64,000 nt of DNA from Xiphydria camelus (lineage: Eukaryota > Arthropoda > Insecta > Hymenoptera > Xiphydriidae). The notes beneath the pieces are model-generated. The model had not been told where the DNA came from. It made no database searches and saw nothing but the letters and a program-made list of their open reading frames with translations. The DNA is taken from assembly GCA_963678675.1 (NCBI GenBank), contig OY783191.1, positions 27,920,955 to 27,984,954 on the forward strand, written 5' to 3'. Positions 41,089 to 53,000 of the stretch are shown piece by piece (position 1 is the stretch's first letter; the number at the start of each line of letters is the position of its first letter). The translations under genes and the position numbers were made by a program.

Positions 41089-44000
41089 CTGTTGACAAAA
41101 AAAGAAGAAAGTAATGAAAGCCAGAGTAATTTCATTTAAAATCCGGCTATCATTAACATTTTGTTAAAATATATACTAGACTACATTTTTGTATGTTAAA
41201 ATTAAATTATTTTTTGTGTTAGTTTAATATTCTTTGGTTGGTTTTAACCAGGGTGGCCATTCAACACCGCTCACAAACTTCTTTGACTTTTTCCGGTTTC
41301 TCTGACTGAAATTACTAATTTTTCCCGATTTTTTAATTTGTGCGATATCAAGAAACAATTGAAATGCTGTAACAATATAGTTTATACAATACAAAAAAGC
41401 GCTTACGTGTTTGTCCTCATCGGAATATTTCATATTTTGTAACGATAATCGGGTAAGGGATAAAATTGACACGCCAAAATTATCATATATGTTTACTAAA
41501 TAATTCTAAAATATATTGATATTATCAGTTATCACTTATCACGCAAATATTTATTTAAATTATATGAGTAAAAACAATATAACTGCACAGTTGACTGTAC
41601 TTACATAGACTATAACTTTAAAATACATGGATACGTTTTCTTTATATTTCAATAGCTTATTACTGCTCAGGATTAGGTTAGTGTGATGTAATAATTTTAA
41701 TCAAAATTACTATAAATTTAACTTAAAATAATTGAAGAGAAAAATCTTTAAAACCCTCTGGATTTTTATCAAAAACTCCCTGACTTTTTCCTGAGCGATC
41801 AAATTCCCTAGCATTTCGCGGGTTTCCAGTTGAGTGGCCACCGTGTTAACATACAAAAATGGGTGGACCGATTCCAACACAAAATTTGTAACTATGGAAA
41901 TATTATGCTCTTAATCAGTGTATATTGTGACATTCCCAGATTGGACTACTTAGGAAACGTGCGAGTGCGAGTTAGAACACACGGTAACGGCATAAGAGCC
42001 TCTCTGTTGCACACAATTTTCTATCCTTCTGGAACTTGTTCAAAAAATTGTGTATAACAGAGAGGCTTTTATACCGTCACTGTGTGTTCTCACTCGCACT
42101 CACACGTTCCATAGATATACCATCCTGTTCTTGACAAGGTATATGTAATACGTTTCTGAAAGATAGATCTCTTAGGGCGTAGGGCTATTGTAGAAAAATG
42201 GTAATAATTGTTACCAATGAGAGGTTAATTCTTACCCAATATCCGAATGGAATTTGAGAGAGCTTCGCATTGACGGTGCCCCAAAGTCCCCAGAAAAGAT
42301 GGCTGGCCAACGAGAATATTTTGATTTCGGTCAACATGCGTTCTTCTTCAGCAGGCCCCTCTTTACCGAGCGTCCTCAAGTAACTTCTGATAAAATTGAG
42401 CTGTAGAAAAAAAATACTGGTTAGGACGGTGCGTGCTGAGAAGATGAAGAACCTAACTACTACGAGTAATGGCCTTTTCATGATATCTACATATAATGAC
42501 GATACGAAGTCCCCCCTTGCTGCCAGGCAAGATCGGGATGTTTCGAGAAGGCACAATTTATTTAAGAACATTCTTTACAAGTTATTCTGTATAAATTGGC
42601 TCATGAAGAATTTTTATGAAGTCCTATGATGAATCGATGAACTTTTATCGTCGCACGTAAAAACGAAGACTGTTGCGCTGGTAAAATGTTCGTGTTTACA
42701 GCGAAATGAATAAATTAAACTTGAAATTAAAAGACAAAAATGACGAACAAGAGTTACATTTAAAAAATATAAATTTTCGCACGACGCGTGAATGATTGCT
42801 ATGTCATTTGATCAATTGTTGTATCTAATAATGAAGTTCATAACGGAGACTGTCAGTTCTTCAATGAAGTTCCGTTTTTCGGCTACGTTCGATCCATTCG
42901 CTCGAACGGAAGGATGTTTCCAAATTCTTATGTGAATTTTCCTCCATAAATTATGCCCTTGTTTTAAGGAGCTTCGAAAGGGCACTCTATCCTGTAGAAA
43001 ATGGAATTCGACAAACGATCCGATACGTCCGCGATCGTGCTTTCTCTCGTAAAACGAGGGTATCGGTCCAGGTCGTATCTTCTCCTTCGAAGTTGGGATA
43101 GGGAAAAAATCTAAGAGAAAGAAAAGAAAAGAAAAACAGCAAAGAAAATAGACTACGAGAAAAATATTTCGGGAAAGACGTTTGGAGACACTCAATAGCC
43201 TTTCGTTTAAATTAAAAGAAATTTCGATAAAATAGATTAAATTTCTAATCAACCGGCAATGGATACCCAAAAGTGCAACGTCAAAAGTAATTTAAAAAAA
43301 TCTATGTATATACGTCCGCTAATCATGCTTCGATTAAAACCCAAAAATTCGTCCTGCGAAGTATCAACTAATCCTACACTTATCTATGATAGAGAATATG
43401 TAACATCGTTTGAAATATCATAAGTAGACCCATATTTACACAGTCATGATGAAATTTGAAAAGGCGAAAGTATTCAAATGTCGCGTAGAATTAAGAAAAG
43501 TATTAAACTATAGAAATGATAATGGTAAAGACAGAAGAAGATAGAAAGTTGTTGAAGATGCTAAATATATTAAATATGAAGTATGATAATGAGTATGAAA
43601 TAAACAAGAACTGAGAGAGAGGGTGAAAGAAAAAAGGTACATATTGACAAAGGAAAGCAATTAAATTTCGAGACCAAGGAAATTGAACGCTTGCATCGAA
43701 GACTGCGTCGAAGTACATCAAATGGATGCAAGAAAGAGGAATATTAGTTCCAATTTTATTATACATTTGGTTACGGATAATAACATGAAAACGAAGTAAC
43801 TATGTAGATCCGAACTCTATATACAACAATAGAGACTCGAGTAATCGGATCGCATTGATCGAAACTCTACACCATACTCTTCATCCCGTTTTCATAAGCG
43901 CCGACCAAGACCGCGCGTCACATCCAGAAGCAGCTTATCGCTCGTTTCTTATTCGTTCAACGCACAGCTACGAAACTGGTTTCGGATTAGACGTGCGCAT

Positions 44001-47000
44001 CGACGTTACCTAGATAACAGAATCCAAAAAGTCATCTGGAAGTCATCCGCAGGCAATCTGATGTCCCGCTTTTTGTTAACTTAAATTTCATATTATCCAA
44101 AAGACGACTATTGGATAACTCGAAATTTAAATTACGAAAAAGTGGGACATTAAACTGCCAACGGATGACTAAAAGACAGTTTTCTGACTTGTGTTGTCTG
44201 GGTAGCTTCGCGATAGGTTTCCAGAGAAGATAAGACGAAAACCCAGTACGTTCTACGTTCGAAAAGCACGCAACTCGCGAAAATGACTAGTGGACATAGT
44301 CTGCTCGAACTCGTACCGTTTGGAAGTGCCTTAATTCTCAAACGTCGCCAGTATTTAACGCCCGAAAGACGCAGATACATTTATCGGGTTAATAAGGAGT
44401 TTATTCGATTGACTATTGAGAGTGCGTGTTGAGGTACTCTAGTGTTGTAGAAGCGCAGTTGCGGGATTGGTGTCGCCAAGTCGGGTGGCACCGGTCACTC
44501 TGGTTCCACCGAAACGCACAGCGGGAGTCGGGAACCCGTCACACTGGCACTTTCATTAGCCCCCAGCATTTGTTCGACGCAGGCCTCAGCCTTGTCTCAG
44601 AGAATTGCGGTCCTGTGAAACTAATACATACACACGCAACACACGCCAAGGTGTCCTACCTTCCTCTTTGTAATACAATAATGGCACGACAAAAATAGCT
44701 AGAGTGAGCCAAAATTATCACGCGCGCGCACGCGCGCTGCAGTCCGAGGCTGTTTAACGTGCGCGTGGCTTTTGAAAGTCTCTCTCACTATGGGGTTGCA
44801 TCATGGAATTCAAACATTTGTTAATTCGTAATGTACTTTTTTGCTATGAAGATCCTGATTACGCTTTATGGTATATTCAATTATTCTTCTTTTCGCGAAT
44901 ATTATGTAAGATTCGTATATTTGATTTACTTTCAAACATTGCTCGAAATATGTCTCGAAGTACCTCCAGAAGAATGTTTTCTCAATTTCATGATACAACT
45001 CCATTGGAACAAAGACTGTATTAACCAGGATTTCGTGGTGCGATGAAAATACAGCATCTCCGTCTATGTAGAAACGTATTAGGTATCCAGATAGACCTCA
45101 AACTAGCGTCATGTCAATCTTAGACAGGCCCTAGAATGGCTCTATGCAGACCCCTGATACATGTATTTTTATATGAACGATTGACGGTATTGAATTAAAA
45201 ATATATCAAGCATCGCGACGTTGTGTTTTTCACGCTCATTCGACCGAAAATAGCGGAACTATACGACCTAAGAGTGATTGATTTAGTTCAGTAAACGCTT
45301 TCGCTCGGTTCGATCTCGCGTATTAATGTGCCTCGCATTTGGTCAATTCGCGCGCGCGTGCTTGAACTTCAACTGAATATTGTGAAGAAAACATGATAGT
45401 ATTTCCTCATTCATTCTTTATATACATTGATACATTCAGAGGGTTGATGAAGACGAAGTAATGAAATTGTGAATACGATATTGATCTAGTGACGTTCGTG
45501 AGAAATATTCGGCGTTGAAAAATTGCAATCGGACGACCAACGAACGTTGGAACCGAATCGGTCAACGAATCGCGTCATTGCACGGGTACCGCCGTGTATA
45601 TTTCGTCGTGAATCTTGATTTACACCTTTGTTTCGGCCTTATCGATACCTATCAATTTCGGATTCATTGGCGTGAAACTACTTTAAGACACGAGGAACAA
45701 CTGGCAAGAACGTATCTTACCCGATCTTTCTCAAGTATTTGCCCCCCGCTCGCCCTCTCGTTTACAACTTACCTTTTGTTCCTTCGTGGGGCCGCCGCAG
45801 CTTCTCTCTCGGAAGAAGGGATGCTCCGCCTCCGTGTAATCGTACTGCCACTCGACGAAGTGGTTCGCCACGTCGAATCCTCGATAGTTGTAGGAACAGT
45901 ACTCGAAGTCGATGACCACCAGCTCCGGCTTACGCGTGTTTTGTCGCAGGAGAATGTTACCCTCTTGCATGTCATTGTGGCAGAAGAGGACGGGGAACTT
46001 TTGCTTCGACACGTATGATCTGAAAAAGTCAAAGAGATCTCTTTAGAGACGTGCGTGAAAGATTTGTTTTTCTCTTGGAACCAGTCCTCAAAATTCCTTT
46101 CGTAGGGAGCACAAGGAAGAATTTCTATGGAGAAATTTAATTTCGACCCCAGACAGCAGTTAATATTGGTAAATATCGTTAGGGTATTTGAAAATGTGTG
46201 AAAATATTCAGAATATCTATACGACATTGCTAATATGTTTGTGATCAGATATTAAACAGAAAATATTCGTGAATATTTCAGATGTTCTTTGAATATTTGC
46301 AAATATTGCCTGCTTAATATCCGATCAGATGATCACAAATATATTAGCGATATCGTATAGATACAATTTTACTCCCACCGTAAATGATATTCTGACAGAC
46401 CCGCTTTCAATTAACGATTTTTAGTAGCTGTGATTAGTAGGAATAATAAATTTGACTAATCCCTCGAATAAAAAAATTTGTAAATTAAAGGTGGGTTGAT
46501 TAGAATAATTACTGCGTGCTTTGCAGTAGTAAGTATCGTGAAACACAATTTCGCCACTCTTTCTCTCAGAATCCGATTAGTAATTGATTGGATCTAATAG
46601 AGTAATATTATCCACAGGTGTGTAATAAGACGCAGAGGTCACTTGCAGTAGATACCGATCTACATATCTGTAGAATATTTCTGAAAAAAATTGCCAAAAT
46701 GTCCATTGAATATTCGAATGATGTTTATAAAATATTTGCTTCACGTACAAAAGTAACCATTAAGATATCTGGAAAATATGTTATGTATGTATATTTGAAT
46801 ATAAACAGATATTTCACAGATATTCAATATCTGTTCTCGAATATTCGTACAGTATTTGTAGGATACATGTATTTCCGCTGTCTGGGACTTTTAACACTGT
46901 CTAATGACTCGTAATCGTTCTCACCTGAACCACGAAACCTCCTGCGTCAGATTCATCGATCTGAGCGCGTAGACATTCTCCAAGTTACGACTGTCGACGT

Positions 47001-50000
47001 CTTCGATATTTTCGAGAATCTCGTTAGTACTGTCCAGCCACTTGGCCAAGGTGTTCCAGAGCCACGTGGGCTCCTTGCTGATCGGCACTTGCATCGAGTG
47101 AATCTGTGCCATTTTCTCGGCGATCATCGAGCTCAGGGTGGGGTCGGCTAGTTCCTTAGTGAGGAGAGGACGGGCGGGAATGTATTCCTCTATGCGACCG
47201 CCGGGGAAAATCCCATGCAACTTCGGGCCGAGCCGCCTCTCCGAGAGGAGCGTGAAGATGACGGACTCGGTGATGAGGCCTTCCAGCGCCCGTTCTCCGT
47301 GAATTTGACCGTAAAGTCGCAGGAGTACCTGGCGTGGTTCCCCACGAACTGGCGTGGCACCTTCCGGCAGCTGGACATTGTACAGCCAGTTGCTCAGTCC
47401 ACCGCTGCGAAGTACGAAAATGCGTTAACGACATAAGAATCAGGAGAATCATTAATGCCTGCGTTAAATATCACACGGGCTTTGGATAAGCGATCGTTGC
47501 TGGCGGGTAACTGGCGAATATTAAACGTTTCTTTCGATTGCTTATATATTTTTGTTAACTGTTGGGTGTTCGCGAATTGGCTCCGAGACTGGGTGGGGCC
47601 TCTGCCGATATGCTATTGGTTTGCACGTTCGGCAGAGTCCACGCCTAGTTTCACAGCCGATTCGTGAACAGTAAGTACCTATACATATATGTAGGATCGT
47701 AGACTTAATTAAGGTACTGTATGTATATAATATGAAGTACGTTCAATAGGGTGAGGAAATTTGAGATTAGATTGCGCGTGAAAATCATATTAAAAATAAT
47801 AGTAAAAGAAAAAATTGAAGGAGTCAAGTTCGCTGTTATTATTATTCTATTACAAGAACATACAGAGTGACATTTTGAAAACTTGCCACCCCAATATCTC
47901 TTAAAGTTACAGAGATTTTCTAAAAAACAAAAATACGGTTTCGGCAGTGGAGAGGGGGAACCAAAATGACATAATCGGAGACGCACCCACTCCAACCCCC
48001 TTAGGGGTAGCCCCCCCAACTTTGTAATCTTAAATAGCAACCCCCCATGTGTGATACAGCGTTGGAAAGCTCTTTAAAAATTCCAAATTTGGGTACCTTT
48101 CGATGAGTAGTTTTCGCGCAAATCGAGAAAGAAACTGCCAGAAGTAAGTTTTGTCAATTTATTTATTAAAGGTCAATTATGTTACAATAAATTTTCCAAG
48201 TGATTTCCATTATCTGATCTTACTCCCTGCGATTTCTTCTTATGGGGACATCTGAAATCTGTTGTTTTTCAAACTCAACCAGCAAGCATTAACCAACTGA
48301 AACAGAGAATTATGCAAGAATGTCGCAAAATTTCAAGAACATTTGAAAAAGTCCGAAAAATCAATGGAAATCATTTCGAAAATCTATTATAACGTAATTG
48401 ACCTTTAATAAATAAATTGACAAAACTTACTTCTAGCAGTTTCTTTCTCGATTTACGCGAAAACTACTCATCGAAAGGTACCAAAATTTGGTGTTGTTGT
48501 AAAGCATTTTTAAAGAGCTTTCCAATGCTGTATCATACATGGGGGGTTGCTATTTAAGATTACAAAGTTGGGGGGGCTACCCCTAAGGGGGTTAAAGTAG
48601 GTGCGTCTCCGATTATGTCATTTTGTTTCCCCCTCTCCACTGCCGAAACTGTAATTCCTTTTTTTAGAAAATCTCTGTAACTTTCTGAGATATTGGGGTA
48701 GCAAGTTTTCAAAATGTCACCCTCTGTATGTGTATAAGAACAAAGTCGTTTCTACTATACGCACGAAGCTAACGTCACAAATAGCGTCACCTGCGACTCG
48801 ACGTTCGTAGCGTGACGCCTGCTAACGTCACAAGGGCGTACAATTATAAAAATAATTCAAGGCGTCGTAGATAACTCGAAAGGCGAGATTCTGTGACGCC
48901 GGTTACTCATGCGTTCGAAATGCCATTCCGAAATATAAGTAACCCTTGTATTAGATTTTAGTTAAGGTCTCATGAAAACTCGTGTCATGCGAAACCGTGT
49001 TAAATGGAATTAAGAATCAGTACAAAAAGGGGGATACTACCCGAAAACTGACCAAAATTCAATATTTTATTTTTTTTAACTAAAGATTTCTTTAGATAAA
49101 TAACTTATATACAGGGTGTTCGGAAAAAACACCGACACAGAAATAGGGGTGATAGGTTACGTCATTACAAGTATTTTGATATAAGGGACCTATACCCGCA
49201 AGCGCCCCCTTCTGGAGAGATATCAACTTTTCAAGTTTATAACGACCGAGGTTGATCAAAGTAGAATAATATTTTTAGAAACGTATCAAGATGGTAACGA
49301 GATACAAAAACAATGTACTACAGCAAATGCTCAAAACGACGGCCACCCATGTCCATGCAACATCGGAAACGATTCTGGATAGATGTGCGTACTCTATCCA
49401 GAATCGTTTCCGATGTTGCATGGACATGGGTGGCCGTCATTTTGAGCATTTGCTGTAGTACATTGTTTTTGTATCTCGTAAAATTAAATATTCGTTACCA
49501 TCTTGATACGTTTCTAAAAATATTATTCTACTTTGATCAACCTCGGTCGTTATAAACTTGAAAAGTTGATATCTCCAGAAGGGGGCGCTTGCGGGTATAG
49601 GTCCCTTATATCAAAATACTTGTAATGACGTAACCTATCACCCCTATTTCTGTGTCGGTGTTTTTTCCGAACACCCTGTATAGATAGATAAATAGTTTAT
49701 TTCGGCCCACTGGCCTAGAAAAGGACTTGGCAGGTAACAAACATATTCCCCACAGTATTCCTCCTATACCAGCATTCCACAATTCTTTCCATGCATACTT
49801 CTCTTTACGTAAGCCGTTACCTTCCTCTCTATCATGCATTTGTGCGTATTTTCTCTTTCTCCTTCTCCTTCTTCCTCAGGTCTATCGAGATAACTTATAT
49901 CTATATATTTTGTGAAATTTGTATTCCAATTGCTAGAATTAAAATATTCTTTCTGTGGAAGGAATCTTATTCCTGTAATAATTTCTTTTACACAATAGCT

Positions 50001-53000
50001 AGTAAGATGACAGGGGAAATTCACACAAAAAAATAATGTAAATGTTGGAAAATTATAGTAACAGTGCTTTCCTCGTGAAGAAGCTTATCAATATCCCGTT
50101 ATGCGAGTGTTGCAGCAATTCTTCGATCGTCTCAGAGTGAAAATGCGATGTATAGAAGCATCCGCGCGTACGTGCTTCGTTGCAACACACCAAAATATGT
50201 CAATTGTAGGAAAACTACTGTGCGGTACTTATCAAGATTATCTTAAGCCCAATTTCGTACGAGGTTTCCGCCTTTCGAACACAAGTCTTTCACATACTTC
50301 TGTTAAAGTTAACGATACTTGCGTTTGGCTCGGTTAAATAACCCTGTCGACCTTTGACAAATGTCTCATTATTGGAAATGCAATTCAAAATTCATACAGT
50401 GTGGCGAATTCGGTCGATTATTTTTCTCGGAAATGAAATATCTGCGTAAATTAGGAGAACTGTTAGCACTGGGTATATAAAATAGAACTGAATGAGTCAA
50501 TTGTCATAATATACAGGGTGTTCCACTCAGGATAGTCACAGTGTTTATTTCCATTATTTGTCATTTCACGAACAAGTATTTCATATAAAAGTTTTTTGGT
50601 GTCGAGGAAGACATATGATACGTGAAACAAATTTTTGATATCATGTATTGTTTACGAGGTATGAAAGTCACTTCCATTTTTTCATGAAAAACTTAATATT
50701 TTTATTCTCATAAAAATTATAGTTTATCGAGACTAATAAGAAACATATAAGATGATATGTCCATCCATTGAACGGTTTGTGAGATATTTCCGCTCAAAGT
50801 ACAAGAGTAAGTTTCGTTGAGCGTGACTGAGCTCTTGTACTTTGAGCGGAAATATCTCACAAACCGTTCAATGGATAGGCATTTCATCTTATATGTTTCT
50901 TATTAGTCTCGATAAACTCTATCATTTTTATAAGAATAAAAATATTAAGTTTCGTATGAAAAAATGGAGATGATTTTCGTACCTCGTAAGCAACACACGA
51001 TAGCAAAAATTTGTTGCACGTATCATATCGTTGGTCTTCTCACGTAAGGGCGTATCTCAGAAAATTTGAAAATTGAGTTAAGACCGCCAATAGGTTGCTT
51101 AAGCCTTATATTTTCATCACACGACCTGGCGTACCTCAACATTTTATACTTTTGCTATTCCCCATATATTTTTTTTGTCGTATCTCAAAAGAATCAAAAT
51201 TTAAATCTCACGTATAGGCCTATCTTCCTCGAGGCAATATCTTCACCCTGACCTAACATTACGTAAGATGCATTTTATGTTTTTAGAGGATTGGGCTATT
51301 AAGAATGAGGGCAAGCCTTCCTTCACGACTTATCAGAGAATCTTTAAGACAAAAAGCCTATCCTTTTTTTCTCCTAAAAAGATCTCTGTACTTTATGCAC
51401 AATAGCCAAAAATGGAACTGAACAGGAGATAGAACAGTTGAGAGAGAAGTATAAAAAACATGTTTCAGAAAAAGATAAAGTAAGGGAAATTAAGGAAAAA
51501 CAAAAACAAAAGGCAAAAGAAGACCGAACTTTGCTATGTGGGTGTTTTGATCTTCAACAGGTGATATATTTACCCACCTGCAACGAAAATGCGTTATTTT
51601 ATAAAAACAGATTGGCTAATTTTAATTTAACGTTTTATGATATTGCCAGTAGAGACTGTTTCTGCTGGACGTGGCATGAAGGCATTAGTAAAAGAGGGGC
51701 ATCAGAAATAGCGACGGCAGTTTATAAAACTTTGGAGTATTATAATGACAATGGGGCAACCCAAGAAGTGGTCCTTTTTTCTGATGGATGTAGGGGCCAA
51801 AATAAAAATACTGTCATGGCTGCGATGCTTCTCTATGCTGTAGCTCACTTCGATAATTTGAAAGAAATATCTTTAAGATTCTTCTCGAGTCCTTTCACGG
51901 ACAAAACGAAGGCGACTCTGCGCATAGCGCAATAGGCTACGATATGAAACATTCAGGAAATATCTACGTTCCTTCTCAATTACACCCAGTTTTTTCTCTG
52001 GTAAGATCGAAACAGCCGTACAAAGTAAGATCACTGAATAGTGAAGACTTTTTTGATTTTAAACAGCTTTCAAAAGATGTAAGAATCTTGACCGTGAGGA
52101 AGAGTGATTTAGGAAACCAAGTAAAGTGGACAGATATTATGGAAATAAAGGTCAAGAAAGATTCTCCAGATCAGATTTTTTTTTAAGAGAGCCACAATGA
52201 ACAAAATTATGATAGCTTGTCACTAAAACGAAACCAACAACATAATATTAAAACGTATAAGCTTAGACGATTGAATGCAGGACAAAAGAAAATAAGTAAA
52301 GACAAGTACCAAGATTTGCTTTCTTTGTGTTCAGGAGTTACTCCTGTGATCAGACAAAAAGAACACCAAGATTTCTTTAAATCTCTGGCTCATCTTGATA
52401 AGTAATAATAATAAGACCTTAGTTTTTATGTTTTTTCAACCAAATATTAATACTTTGTGAAAGTTACATTTTTATGTTTTATTTATTTTTACGACAGATG
52501 TAAGTTATTATTTTCACTGTTGTCAATAAATAACGTTATTTTGAATCGTTTTATATTCCCTCAGTAGGCGTATCTCATTTTTGTCCTGATAAACACGTCA
52601 CACGTAAGGGCGTAACTTTTTAATTATTTTTTTTCACTACTTTTAAAGTACCAAACACTATTGTATTAACAAATTCTCTAAGCCATACAATGTTATTTGC
52701 TACATAAAAAAAATCGCCAAGCTATAAAAATAATTGCAGGACTTATTCACAATGAAAAATCGTAAAATATTTAAAATCGCTCTCCTGAGAAATCATCTAA
52801 ACTGAGATACGCCCTTACGTGAGAAGACCGACGATATGTATGTTCTCTTCGACACCAAGCAACTTTTATTTGAAAGACTTGTTTATGAAATGACAAATAA
52901 CGGAAATAAACAGTGTGACTATCTCGAGTTAAACACCCCGTACATAATGTAGTAAAGTTTTAAGTATTTTATACATTCGAACTTCCATCGTTTCACAAAT

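Larger units (their letters stand above)
50514..52940. mobile_element. Tc1/mariner-type foldback split by a DUF7869 element
   Basis: Left end CAGGGTGTTCCACTCAGGAT, right end GTTAAACACCCCG, TA on both sides. The arms pair through TAGTCACAGTGTTTATTTCC/ACAGTGTGACTA and the centre GAGCTCTTGTACTTTGAGCG. The right arm is interrupted at 51029-52833 by the second DUF7869-type transposon; without it the element would be about 620 bp. Relatives are at 9945-10070 and 54786-55406. Confidence 0.8.

Noticed and set aside
44426..44698. 90-codon frame within choline kinase intron 3
   Set aside because: No domain, no splice sites in phase with neighbours, opposite strand to the host gene.
45731..46012. Ethanolamine kinase as the identity of the minus-strand gene
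   Set aside because: CHND-x4-EGNILL and YNYRGFDVANHF follow choline kinase; ethanolamine kinases usually have other residues after CHND and an NYQAFDIGNHF-type motif.
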